From NCBI RefSeq assembly GCF_003602005.1, contig NZ_QZWD01000018.1:1-64000 (forward strand): 64,000 nt of DNA, given 5' to 3'. The position numbers and the translations under genes were made by a program. This stretch comes from Salinisphaera sp. Q1T1-3 (GTDB taxonomy: Bacteria; Pseudomonadota; Gammaproteobacteria; Nevskiales; Salinisphaeraceae). The notes beneath the pieces were generated by a model, which was not told the DNA's origin, did not search any database, and saw nothing but the letters and a program-made list of their open reading frames with translations. Below are positions 26,677 through 36,500 of the stretch, in pieces (within the stretch, counting starts at the first letter, position 1; every line of letters begins with the position of its first letter).

Positions 26677-29600
26677 GCGTTCGTGCCCCCGCTAGATGCT
26701 GAGTGATCGGCCGGGCCAAGCAGGGACAACGAGAGTGCCTCGATACCCGCATTTCGCTGCATGGGAATGCCGCCCTCGGCGTCGGTCGTACCGCGTATCT
26801 TGGCACCGTCTGCGCGCGTGAGTTCGTATTTGTAGTGGGCGATCGGTTCTCCGTTATCGTCCACGACCTGAAATCGATCGTTGAATTTCGTCTTGGGCCA
26901 GCTGTTGAACTCATGGCTCATGTGGCTGCCGCCAGCGAACACCTTATTCCCCGCCTGTATCGTCAACTTGCCCGGACAGGCCACGGTGATCTCGCCGTTC
27001 TCGATCGTCAGACTCGCCCCACCTTTCGTTGCCAGGTGAATCGTCTGTTTCGCCGCGAACTCGACTGCGGCGTTGGCGGAGACGACCTTGAGATTGTCTT
27101 TTGAGCGCAGTTTGATGGCGTCGCTTTGGGCCTGGACGTCGAGATCGCCCTGGCCGGCGATGAGTTTCAGACCGTCGCCGCTGCCCTGGACGCCCGACAG
27201 GAGGCCGATGGCCTGGCCCGCATGGATGCGGTGTTGGTCGCCGCTGGCCAGGTTGTGGTCGCCACCGCTGGCCACGGTCAGCGTTTCGCCCGCGTGATGA
27301 TGGATGGCCTGGCCGGCCACGAGTCCGAGGCCGGCCTTGGCGGCAATCGCGAGGATGGGGTCGGCACTGTGGGGGATACGGGTCGCATCGGCAGCGGTCT
27401 GTTTATCGATGGCGTCTGTCTGCGCCTGTCCCCAATCGGCGGCGTTGACCTGCCCCTGGGCGGTTTTGAGCAACGCGGCCAGCGGGCCGTTCTGGTCGTC
27501 GATATGGGATTGGCGGGCCTTGATGGCCCCGAGATGGGCGGCCAGTGCGCTGGTTTCGTGGGTGGTGGCCAGCTGGCTGTCGCGTTGTCCGAGTTGCTGG
27601 GCCTGCTTGAGCAAGGCGTTGCCGCCGGTGAATTCGCCCATCGGGGCGGCTTCGGCCAGCGGGTAGGTGCTCAGAAGCAGTCCACGCTGGCCGCGGACGG
27701 CACCAAACGCATCGGTGCGTAGTTCAAAGCCGGTGCCGCGGAAGCTGCCCCGGTAGTTGTCGGCCTGGTGGATCAGGTGGCCGAGGTTGAGCTGGCTGGC
27801 GGCCTGGGTGGTTCCCAGCTGGATGCGCTGCTGGTCGTCGGTATCGTCGAAGACGAGTTGGTTGTGGCCCGACCCGCCGAATTCGGCGGTCTTGAGACCG
27901 GACAGGGTGGCGGCGTTGGCGTGGGCATCCGGGCCGCCAGCCGCCCCGTGCCAGGCCGGCGCTGTTCCGCCGGTCAGGTTGCCCTGGGCCGAGACCCGGG
28001 CATCATCAGCCTGGGCAAAGGCGGATGTGTCGCTGGCGCGCTGATGACCGCCGGGCGTGGCCGGCACGCCGGCTTCCCCTTGGCCGTTGTAAGTGCCGCC
28101 GGTGACGATCGGCCGGTCGATATCACCGGCCAGAAAGCGCACGAGCACTTCCTGGCCGATGCGCGGAATGTACTGCGCGCCGTGTGTTCCCCCGGCGTGG
28201 AGCTGAGTACAGCGCACCCAGCAGGTGCTGCGATCATCCGGTGCTTCGCCCTGCTGCCAATGAAACTGGACCTTGATACGGCCCAACGCATCGGTGTGGA
28301 GCACATCGGCACCACGCGGCGCGGTCTCGCCGTTCGGTCCGACGACGGTCGCGGTCTGGGGCCCCGGCGCGGTCGGCCGCGGATTGAAACGCAGGCCGGT
28401 GTCGTCGGCCAGCGCCGGGCGCCACGGGATGTCGCGCCGTATCGCGGTGAATTGATTGCCGTAACCGGTCGCGCGCGCCTGGCGACGCAGATCGGAATCG
28501 GCAGGCGCCGCGTCGAGATCATCATCCGATTCACCGATGTCGGTCGCCCCCAGGCGCGACTCGATTCGGCGGGACAGCTCGCTTGGCAGGTTATTGATGC
28601 CGTATTCGGCGATACCGAGGACCACGAATTGCTGGTCCCGAGCCTTCTGCTCACCGGCAACCGTGGCGACGAGATCGAGGTTGGATTCGGTGAGGGTGAA
28701 CCGCGTCCCGGGCCGCAGGCTGCGAACGGTGGCCCGGGCGAGCCAGTGTTTCTGTCTCGCCTCATGGGCTTCCATCGCCAGCCGCAGATAGCGATCGGCG
28801 GCCTGCTGATTGCCGTGTGTATAGGCCCCGGGATAATCGTAGGCTTCCAGCACCGGGGCGGCGGCTCCGCCGTAATGCCGGTGGGTCGGCGTCTGGACGC
28901 TGACGTTGGCCACGCGCTTGTAATCGAACGATGTCGAAGACAGCACGGCCGTGGGCAGGCGCCGATCTCCGCCGAACGCCTGGATGGCGTCTTCGGGCTC
29001 CTGGCTGGCGGCGCGATGAAAACGGATACCGCCGGCAGCGGCCGATGTGGTGTCCTCCGGCAGCGCGCTGGCGTCCGAGAACAGATACACCGCATGCCCG
29101 GCAGGGGCCTGTTCGTCCTCGATCAGTGAGAAACCGAGGCCTTCTTCGGCCAGCAGGCGCGCCACGAACGAATAATCCGTTTCGCGGTACTGGACACAGT
29201 AACTGCGGGCCGGCACATCGGCGAGAAATGGACCGATATCGTCGGCGAGATGCCAGGCGGCAATCCCGGCATAGTCGGCCCAGACCTGCTCGACGATCTC
29301 CAGCACGGTCTTGTCCTGAAAGACCCGGTTGTGGCGACCGAGCGTGGTGTACCACAGCCACGGCACGACCGTGATCCGATAGCGCGCCAAGCCGCCATCG
29401 CATGTCAGGCGCTCGGCCTGCTGCACAAGGCCGGTGCGGCTCGTCAGCCCGCCGCCGGCGAGCACACACTGCAGCGTGAGCGGCTGGCCGACCCGTTCCG
29501 AAAGCGCGATGTCGGCCACCGTCGACACCGCCACGATCTGCAGCGATCCAATCTCGGACAATGCGCTGCTGGCTTGCCAGTGCTCGACCATGAGCGGCGC

Positions 29601-29699
29601 CGCCAGATTGTCCAAGGCCGCGCCCGCAAGCCGGAACAGCCGTGTGTCGGCGCTGAAAAATGCACCGAAGTCGTCGAACAAACCTGCGTCGCTGTTCAT
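26673..29699 (-). CDS. vgrG: T6SS spike protein VgrG1 with TTR-like C-terminal extension
   Basis: 1008 residues (TssI). The gp27-like head occupies about residues 30-380, then the gp5 OB-fold (VLHTDALGRIKVQFHWQQG, near residue 465; HAGGTHGAQYIPRIGQEVLV follows), a helical linker (about 610-760) and the DUF2345-type beta-helix (about 780-905). The last roughly 75 residues (FQVVDDNGEPIAHYKYEL, GTTDAEGGI) look like a transthyretin-like domain such as those that carry effectors. It punctures target cells as the tip of the Hcp tube. It heads a coupled vgrG-effector-immunity unit. Part of it (26987-27869) is duplicated downstream. A PAAR gene lies 259 bp upstream on the same strand. Confidence 0.92.
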   Translation of the reverse strand: MNSDAGLFDDFGAFFSADTRLFRLAGAALDNLAAPLMVEHWQASSALSEIGSLQIVAVSTVADIALSERVGQPLTLQCVLAGGGLTSRTGLVQQAERLTCDGGLARYRITVVPWLWYTTLGRHNRVFQDKTVLEIVEQVWADYAGIAAWHLADDIGPFLADVPARSYCVQYRETDYSFVARLLAEEGLGFSLIEDEQAPAGHAVYLFSDASALPEDTTSAAAGGIRFHRAASQEPEDAIQAFGGDRRLPTAVLSSTSFDYKRVANVSVQTPTHRHYGGAAAPVLEAYDYPGAYTHGNQQAADRYLRLAMEAHEARQKHWLARATVRSLRPGTRFTLTESNLDLVATVAGEQKARDQQFVVLGIAEYGINNLPSELSRRIESRLGATDIGESDDDLDAAPADSDLRRQARATGYGNQFTAIRRDIPWRPALADDTGLRFNPRPTAPGPQTATVVGPNGETAPRGADVLHTDALGRIKVQFHWQQGEAPDDRSTCWVRCTQLHAGGTHGAQYIPRIGQEVLVRFLAGDIDRPIVTGGTYNGQGEAGVPATPGGHQRASDTSAFAQADDARVSAQGNLTGGTAPAWHGAAGGPDAHANAATLSGLKTAEFGGSGHNQLVFDDTDDQQRIQLGTTQAASQLNLGHLIHQADNYRGSFRGTGFELRTDAFGAVRGQRGLLLSTYPLAEAAPMGEFTGGNALLKQAQQLGQRDSQLATTHETSALAAHLGAIKARQSHIDDQNGPLAALLKTAQGQVNAADWGQAQTDAIDKQTAADATRIPHSADPILAIAAKAGLGLVAGQAIHHHAGETLTVASGGDHNLASGDQHRIHAGQAIGLLSGVQGSGDGLKLIAGQGDLDVQAQSDAIKLRSKDNLKVVSANAAVEFAAKQTIHLATKGGASLTIENGEITVACPGKLTIQAGNKVFAGGSHMSHEFNSWPKTKFNDRFQVVDDNGEPIAHYKYELTRADGAKIRGTTDAEGGIPMQRNAGIEALSLSLLGPADHSASSGGTNA
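26987..27869. repeat. 883-bp direct repeat, copy 2 (inside vgrG1)
   Basis: This is the intact-gene copy of the segment also found at 20227-21109. Together the copies bracket the effector, both immunity genes and the displaced tail as a 6.76-kb interval between direct repeats. Confidence 0.9.
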
Positions 29700-29958
29700 G
29701 GGCGCCGAATTATCGTGATAAACCCAAAAATTCCCGGAGATCGCGAAACTAGCAACAAAAGATGCTTTGCGCTATCTCATGCCGTGTGCAACCTGTTTGT
29801 CGCCTGCCCCGACAAGCCCGAGCGAGCGGGCCTGTCGTACAGACGAAAAACCGCTCGATCCCGTCTCGCGCGGTCGTAAATCCGTGGGCCGTCAATGCCT
29901 TGTCATTCATCTGTCAACGACGACCCGGCCCTGGCCGAATACCGCGACGCGCGTTGCA

Positions 29959-30225
29959 TCAAATAGTGGACGTGGCCTGCTGGCCGGCGATCAGCGTGGC
30001 GCCGCATTCGGTCTTGTCGCCATGGCGCGCGACCGGCTGACCGTCGATGATCGTGGTCGAATCGCCGCTGACGATGCGGACACTGGATTTGTTGCATCGC
30101 GGGCAGGTCGCGGTATCGCCGATGCGGGCGACGGGTTTGCCCCCGGTCGTGGTCGTCGGGGCGGCCGAGGTCACCGTGCCGCCGTGATCCGTCTTGTCGC
30201 CCAGCGTGATTACCGGTCTGGTCAT
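29959..30225 (-). CDS. PAAR-domain spike tip protein
   Basis: 88 residues, a single PAAR domain: GDKTDHGGTVTSAAP, VARIGDTATCPRC, IIDGQPVARHGDKTECGATL. The repeated strand pattern and His/Cys ligands for the tip metal are visible. It caps a VgrG trimer and sharpens the spike. It has no effector extension. It lies between the TagX-like gene and vgrG1 on the same strand, so it probably serves VgrG1, which it precedes in transcription order. Confidence 0.93.
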   Translation of the reverse strand: MTRPVITLGDKTDHGGTVTSAAPTTTTGGKPVARIGDTATCPRCNKSSVRIVSGDSTTIIDGQPVARHGDKTECGATLIAGQQATSTI

Positions 30226-30251
30226 GTGTCTACTCCATCGGCCACAAGGGT

Positions 30252-31106
30252 TCAGTGGTTTGAAGGATCGTCGTATTGCGAGTTGCGAAGCTCGACGTGG
30301 CCGTAATCATGGAAACTCCAGTTACCACCCCAGGTCAGGCCGTATTGCTGTGCGACCTGCCCATAAAGCTTGTAGCCACGCTTGATCCAGTCGTTGTCGC
30401 GCCGGATGACGACCTTGCCATCGCGTAGAAACGCCGAATCGGCGGCCAGCCCGTATTGGTGATAGCTCTGCCCGGCCCCGGCATTGGTCACCCGATCGTC
30501 CTGGTTAGCGAGTTTTCGTTGTCGCTCGGGGCTGCGATAGCCCTCAAGCAACACCATGTGGTAGCCGTACTGATTCTGCATTGTCTTGTAGACCGCCAGC
30601 AGCCGCTGGCGGAAACCGGCTTTCAACAACTTCCATTTACGGTTCGCGTAAACCAGATCGGGCCGCACGGTTTCGACTTCGCGCGTGGTGAAGGCGGCCG
30701 GCGGCAGCGGCTGTGGCGGCGCCAGATGTTCGCCCTTGAGCAAGCGGTCCACGACCGGATTCACGGCGACATCGTCCGGGGCGACGATCGCGCTGAAATC
30801 CAGCATGCCGTTGAGATGGAGCACCACCAGCGGCGGAAACGTGAGCATCAGAAAGACTGTCAGCACCAGCCAGCGCCCGTGCACGACATGCCGCCAGCCA
30901 TGCGATGCGCCGGAACGCGTCGCATGGGCAGAGCGCCGCGCCGACAGGCCGATGCGGCGCCCAACGCCCCGACCACCGCGCCCGACCTGCGAAACCCCGC
31001 GCCCGAGCCGCGCGATCAGCGCTTCGCGATGCTCGTCGAAGATGAACAGCCACAGGCCAGCAAGCGCGAAGACGATGAAGCCGCCAAAAACCGCAATGAT
31101 CAACAA
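30252..31106 (-). CDS. tagX: Membrane-anchored M15 peptidoglycan peptidase, TagX-like
   Basis: 284 residues. Two membrane segments (about 1-23 and 79-97) flank an Arg/Gly-rich loop. The catalytic domain is in the C-terminal half: SYHQYGLAAD gives His216 and Asp223, and HDYGHVEL gives His270, the SxHxxGxAxD...H zinc set of the M15 (VanY/endolysin L,D-peptidase) family. In Acinetobacter, TagX is a membrane L,D-endopeptidase that opens the cell wall so the T6SS apparatus can assemble. The membrane anchor and T6SS neighbourhood support that role here; a secreted effector role is unlikely with these membrane spans. It is divergent from the block that leads into tssM. Confidence 0.78.
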   Translation of the reverse strand: MLIIAVFGGFIVFALAGLWLFIFDEHREALIARLGRGVSQVGRGGRGVGRRIGLSARRSAHATRSGASHGWRHVVHGRWLVLTVFLMLTFPPLVVLHLNGMLDFSAIVAPDDVAVNPVVDRLLKGEHLAPPQPLPPAAFTTREVETVRPDLVYANRKWKLLKAGFRQRLLAVYKTMQNQYGYHMVLLEGYRSPERQRKLANQDDRVTNAGAGQSYHQYGLAADSAFLRDGKVVIRRDNDWIKRGYKLYGQVAQQYGLTWGGNWSFHDYGHVELRNSQYDDPSNH

Positions 31107-31305
31107 TGGCCCCCGTCGCCGCGTCCCGCCCGCATAATGCAGCCTATGATCGCGCAGGACGGGGTACCCGCCAAGCCTTCATTTCACGTGTCCGCAACCT
31201 AGAACGATTTTGCGCCAGAATATTGCGAAAGAGAAAAAAGGGCCGTTGCGACTCAACTGCTGTACGTGACACTATCACGCAGCGGTCACTACCAGGGGGA
31301 GCAAA

Positions 31306-31968
31306 GTGGTCGACCATGCCGCGTCGTCATCGTCACGCGTGATCCAGTTATTCGAACCCGATGATGACGCCGCGGCCGCTCCGGGCGGCGTTGGCTTTCT
31401 CGAGCGTCTGGAAAATGCCGGCACACGTCCGCCGGTGGAGAAATCGCGTGCGCCACGCGTGCGTCCATGGCTCGTCATCATGGCCGTTGTTGTGGTCGTG
31501 GCGCTGGCCGTGTTGCTTTATCTCAACCGTATCGATGACTCGCCCACAACCGCACTATTCACGCAATCGAAGACCACCGCGCCCGCCGCGTCGCATCCGC
31601 GCGGACCGGCACACAGCGCGCCGGCACCCAAGCCACTGGACGGTCCGCAATTGAGCCTCTGGCTGCTCGAACGGTTGCCTGCCCCATCGGCATCGACACC
31701 TCCCCAACCGTTCGGTGACTGGGGCCTGGTCGACAACAGCATCGACACGCTGGCCTCGGAACGAGGTCGTCGCACTCTTGCGTCGGGCGTGGCCGGCCAG
31801 TGGTCGCTCAACGATGCGCTGGCCACAACCCGAAACGTCGACCCGGCCGCGCTGACAGCGCTACCTTCCGAGGCAACCGAGCGTACGCCGCGACACAGCA
31901 AGTCGCCGGTCTCGAACCGTGACGCGCAGCTGCTCGAATCGCTGATGCGACAACTGGGCGACCAGTGA
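31306..31968 (+). CDS. Single-span T6SS-associated protein of unknown function
   Basis: 220 residues from a GTG at 31306 preceded by a strong AGGGGGAG ribosome site. An N-terminal cytoplasmic stretch of about 50 residues (RVIQLFEPDDD motif) precedes one membrane span (about 54-72, WLVIMAVVVVVALAVLLYL). The remaining 145 residues are Pro/Ala/Ser-rich and presumably periplasmic. I do not recognise it. It is the first gene of the plus-strand run that continues with the 502-residue protein, tssM, tagF and the OmpA-like gene, so it may be an accessory of the membrane complex. Its topology is bitopic like TssL or TagL, but there is no OmpA domain. Confidence 0.6.
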   Translation: MVDHAASSSSRVIQLFEPDDDAAAAPGGVGFLERLENAGTRPPVEKSRAPRVRPWLVIMAVVVVVALAVLLYLNRIDDSPTTALFTQSKTTAPAASHPRGPAHSAPAPKPLDGPQLSLWLLERLPAPSASTPPQPFGDWGLVDNSIDTLASERGRRTLASGVAGQWSLNDALATTRNVDPAALTALPSEATERTPRHSKSPVSNRDAQLLESLMRQLGDQ

Positions 31969-32038
31969 TGGCGCGATGCGGCATGACATCAACGGGCCGT
32001 GCGGGGCGCCCGATACGGCCTGACCGGCGGGAGATGCC

Positions 32039-33547
32039 GTGATCCGAGGTCTGCTGAAATGGACCGGTTTGCTGCTGCTGTGCGTCGGCATCGTATGGCT
32101 CGGCGTGATCGGTTACTGGTTCGTCACCCATGCCGATCCCTCGGCACGCGATCTCGTGCTTTACCTGGTGGCCCTGCCACTGGCGGCTTTCGTCCTCTTC
32201 GTTGCCGTACGCGCCGCGGGGCGCGCGCTTCGCTCGTCCGACGACGACGATGACACGGAGGCCGATACCACTGTCGCTGCATCGACACCGTCGCAGGAAG
32301 ACCGGCGTTGCCTTCTGGCCGGCGCCGCGCTGCGATTGCCGGCCGGCGATGATGGGGCCGCCGTGCTGGCCACCCTGCACGACGGCACGACCCGACCGGG
32401 GCTGGACGACAACCTCGTCGACGATGCCGGGTTGCCCGTCTTCGCCTGTCGCGTTGCCGCACTGGATGACGAGGCCTGCAGCGCGGAGACACTCGACCTG
32501 CCGGATCCCGCCCGGGACGAGACCGCCCCGCTGGACTGGCCGCTCTATCAACGACGTGCGATCGCACTGCTGGACCAGAGCCTCGAGGAGCTGGCCGAAG
32601 TCACGCTCGTGCCGCTGATCGAGCCTATCGAGGCACAGAGCGACAGCACGGCATCCACAGCGCGCGATGCCGATGAGGCGGCTCAACCGACGATCCACGG
32701 CGTGCGTGTCTTTATCGTCCCGCCGGCCGATCCGGCATGGTCGGAGACGACCCTGCAATCCCTGGCCCGGCGTTATCGACAGCAACTGCAGGCACGGGTG
32801 GGCGATGCCTGCCCACCGATCACCGTGGAATATCTCGACCCGACACAGCCCGTGCCGGCAATGGCAGCACTCGATGGCTGGCTCGGCCGGCTTGCCCACG
32901 GCGATCGCCAAGAGATCGCCGTGGTGCTGGCCCTGCATTCCGACATCGACCCCGAGCGGATCGGCACGCTGGACCGGGCCGGGCGCTTGTTCAGCCAGGC
33001 GAATCCCGACGGCCGCATTCCCAGCGAAGGGGGCGTCGCACTGCTGGTGGCTCCGGAAACGCTGCAGCCGTGTTTCGATACTGCCGAGCTCATCATCGCG
33101 CATCGCGCGATCCTCGGCGCGCGCGATCGCGAGATCGGCAGCGGCGGCCGAGAAAACGGCAAGCGATTGGTCCAGCTTGTCGGTGAGGCCATCGCCACGG
33201 CCGGGCGGCCCGCATCCGATACCGGTTGCTTCTTGAGTGATTCGGGCATCGGTGCGGCCCGCGGGGTGGAAATAGGGGCAGTTTTCAACAATGATGCGTT
33301 CGAACATCTCGACTCGGGCGCCGATCACCTGGGTCTGGGCAGCTGTTGCGGCGACCTCGACGGCGTCGCCACGGTGGCCACACTTGCCCTGGCTCGACAG
33401 CAGAGTCTGGACGAGACCCATGTGGTCGTCGTGTTATCCACGCGGGATGCGCTGCAGCGCGCCGCCCAGGTGCTCGGCCCGCCGATTGACGAGACGGCAT
33501 CGGACGAGACGAGCAACAACCAGCCGGCCGCATCCAGCGATGCGTAA
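32039..33547 (+). CDS. T6SS-linked membrane protein with possible thiolase-like tail
   Basis: 502 residues from a GTG with GGGAG six bases upstream. Two membrane spans (about 9-28 and 42-62) and an acidic linker (DDDDDTEAD) come first. The C-terminal half has alternating strands and helices: GGVALLVAPETLQP, then GLGSCCGDLDGVATVATLALA and THVVVVLSTRDALQRAAQVLG. The order of these pieces resembles the C-terminal half of beta-ketoacyl synthases (the GHxxGAAG region), without recognisable catalytic Cys-His-His. I do not know this family, and the fold idea is tentative. It lies 24 bp before tssM on the same strand, suggesting an accessory of the TssJLM complex. Confidence 0.55.
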   Translation: MIRGLLKWTGLLLLCVGIVWLGVIGYWFVTHADPSARDLVLYLVALPLAAFVLFVAVRAAGRALRSSDDDDDTEADTTVAASTPSQEDRRCLLAGAALRLPAGDDGAAVLATLHDGTTRPGLDDNLVDDAGLPVFACRVAALDDEACSAETLDLPDPARDETAPLDWPLYQRRAIALLDQSLEELAEVTLVPLIEPIEAQSDSTASTARDADEAAQPTIHGVRVFIVPPADPAWSETTLQSLARRYRQQLQARVGDACPPITVEYLDPTQPVPAMAALDGWLGRLAHGDRQEIAVVLALHSDIDPERIGTLDRAGRLFSQANPDGRIPSEGGVALLVAPETLQPCFDTAELIIAHRAILGARDREIGSGGRENGKRLVQLVGEAIATAGRPASDTGCFLSDSGIGAARGVEIGAVFNNDAFEHLDSGADHLGLGSCCGDLDGVATVATLALARQQSLDETHVVVVLSTRDALQRAAQVLGPPIDETASDETSNNQPAASSDA

Positions 33548-33571
33548 TGCGGCCATGACAAGAGCAGAAGA

Positions 33572-36500
33572 ATGGCGATGACACGCTTCAAGGCCTTCAT
33601 CACGGATCGACGCACGCTGATCGCGATCGGCTTGATCGCGCTGTTGCTTTTCGTCCTGCTGGTTGCCGATACCTGGCGCACGGCGCTGCTGCTGATCGAA
33701 ACGCTCGTCCTGCTCGGGTTCGCGATCTGGGGCGGACTCTGGCTCTGGCGGCGGCGCCAGGGCAACAAGGGTGGCGATCGGATGAGCGACATGCTCAACG
33801 AGCAGGCCGCCGACAACGCCGGCGAGGCCGATGACAGCCGCCGCGCCGAGATCGCCGAGTTGCGCGACGGCATGCGCGAAGCGGTCCGCACGATCAAATC
33901 GTCGAAGATCGGCCATACCTCCGGGCGGGCTGCGCTCTACGAGCTGCCCTGGTACATGATCATCGGCAACCCGGCCGCCGGGAAAAGCACAGCGATCCTG
34001 AATTCCGGGCTCCAGTTCCCGCTCGAGGACGAGCCCGGCCGGGGCCGGGCGATCCGCGGCATCGGCGGCACTCGCAACTGCGACTGGTTCTTCACCACCG
34101 AGGGCATTCTGCTCGATACCGCCGGCCGGTTCTCCGTGCACAGCGAAGATCGGGTGGAATGGCTCGGCTTTCTCGACCTGCTGAAGAAGAACCGTCCCAA
34201 AGCACCGCTCAACGGTATTCTGATCGCCTGCAGCGTCGCTGACCTGACCGAGCGCGGCCCGGAATTCGCCATCGATCTGGCCAAGCAGCTGCGCCAGCGA
34301 GTCCAGGAGATCACCGAACGCCTGGAGATCTTCGCGCCGGTCTATGTCGTGTTCACCAAGGCCGACCTGGTTTCGGGCTTCAGCGAATTCTTCGCCGAAG
34401 CCGATGCCGCCGAGCGTTCGCGTGTCTGGGGCGCCACGATGCGCTACGACATCCAGGGCAATGAAGCGGCCGTGGCCTCTTTCGACGAGCGCTTCGATGA
34501 ACTGCATCGCGGGCTGCAGGAAATGAGCCTGGCCCAGATGAGCATGCGGCGCGGCCAGAAGATGCCGCCCGGCGTATTCACGTTCCCGCTCGAATTCGCC
34601 GCGATCAAGCCCGCCGCGCGTGCGTTGATCGCCACACTGTTCGAGGAAAACCCCTACCAGTTCAATCCGGTCTTCCGCGGGTTCTATCTGACCAGCGCCC
34701 TGCAGGAAGGCCAGCCCATCGAGCGCTCGGGTGCCGAGATCGCACGCCGCTTCGGCCTGTCCGACAGCGAAGAGCCGGCGCGGGTGGGCGAAGGCGTATC
34801 CGGCTTTTTCATATCCGATCTGTTTCGGCGGGTCGTCTTTGCCGACAGCGGCCTGGTCCGACAGTACAACAGCCCCACCAAGATCCGGACTCGCTATGCT
34901 CTGTTCTTCGCCAGCGTGGCGGTCCTCGGGCTGCTGTTCGCCGGCTGGACGTGGTCGTATTCGCGCAACCGCGCCCTGCTCGCCGATGTCAGCCAGGACA
35001 TGCAGCAGGCTGTGGCCATCCAGAACAATCAGGTGGATCTGGAATCCCGCTTTGACGCGCTGACCATCCTGCAGAAACGCATCCAGCAGCTCGAAGGCTA
35101 CCAGGCCGACCAGCCGCTGACGCTGAGCCTGGGCCTGTACCAGGGCGATGCGATGCTCGCCAAGCTCAAGCAGGAGTACTACCACGGCCTGCAGACGCTG
35201 ATGCTGCAGCCGGTCAAGCAGAATCTGGAAACCTTCCTGGCCAAGGTCAACAACAACGCCGGCGATCTCAAGCGCAGCACGCCGGCCGCCGCCGCCCAGG
35301 AAACCGATGAAAGCGCGGGCACCTATGAGCAGGCCGACCCCACCGACGTCAAGGATGCCTATAACGCGCTGAAGACCTATCTCATGCTGGCCGACAAGTC
35401 GCATGTCGATGTGAAGCATCTCTACGACCAGCTCACCCGGTTCTGGCGGGGCTGGCTCGAATCCAATCGCGGCGGCATGCCGCGCGAGAAGATGATTCGC
35501 GACGCCGAACAGGTGATCTCGTTCTATCTCGCCCACGTCAACGACGCAAGCTGGCCACTGATTCAGGACAAGCTGACGCTGGTCTCGGAAACCCGCCAGC
35601 ATCTGCGCCAGGTCATGGCCGGACTGCCGGCCGAGCAGCGTGTCTATGCCGAAATCAAGGCACGCGCCTCGACACGTTTCCCGCCGGTCACGGTCGAGAG
35701 CATGCTGAACCGCAACGCCGAAGCGAACCAGGACAGCGATACAGCCGGCGCCGGCCAATCGGGCGACGGCGCCATCCAGGGCAGTTATGCCGTGTCCGGG
35801 ACGTTCTCGCGCCAGGCCTGGAACGAGTACATCAAGGGCGCCATCAAGAAAGCGGCGACCGAGGAATTGCAGACCGATGACTGGGTGCTGCGTTCGTCAC
35901 AGAGCGACGACCTGACCCTGCAGGGCAGCCCCAAGCAGATCGAACAACATCTGCTGGGCCAGTACAAGCAGGAATACGCCGCCGAATGGCGCAAGTTCAT
36001 CCAGGGCCTGACGGTCGCCGATTTCAGCGACTTCCGTGATGCACTCGCCCAGATGGAAACGCTCGGCAACCCCGAGTCCTCGCCGATCCGTCGGATTCTG
36101 ACCGGCATCTATCTCCAGACCTCTTGGGATAACCCGAGCCAGGCCAAGCAGCAGGCCGAGTCCAAGATGCAGGACAGCGGCATTGTGGCCTGGTTCAAGC
36201 GCGTGATCCTCCGGCGCACCCCGCACCAGGTCAATCGTGCGGCCTACTACGTCGATACCGATCAGATCCAGGCCGTGGCCCACGATGGCAACGGGAACAA
36301 GAACCAGCCGGTCCAAGGCGAACTGGCCGCTCATTTCTCCGGCATCGCACAGCTGGTCCGCCAGAACGATGGCGACTCCATTCTGACGGGCTATCTGAAA
36401 TCCCTGGGCGATGTCCGCACCGCCCTGAACCAGATTCAGAACCAGGGCCAGACCGGTCCGGGTGCCGCCAAACTGATGCGCGACACCCTGAACGGCGATG

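Noticed and set aside
30252..31106. M15 peptidase as a secreted T6SS effector
   Set aside because: Two membrane spans, no adjacent immunity gene, and position beside structural genes favour a TagX-like housekeeping role.
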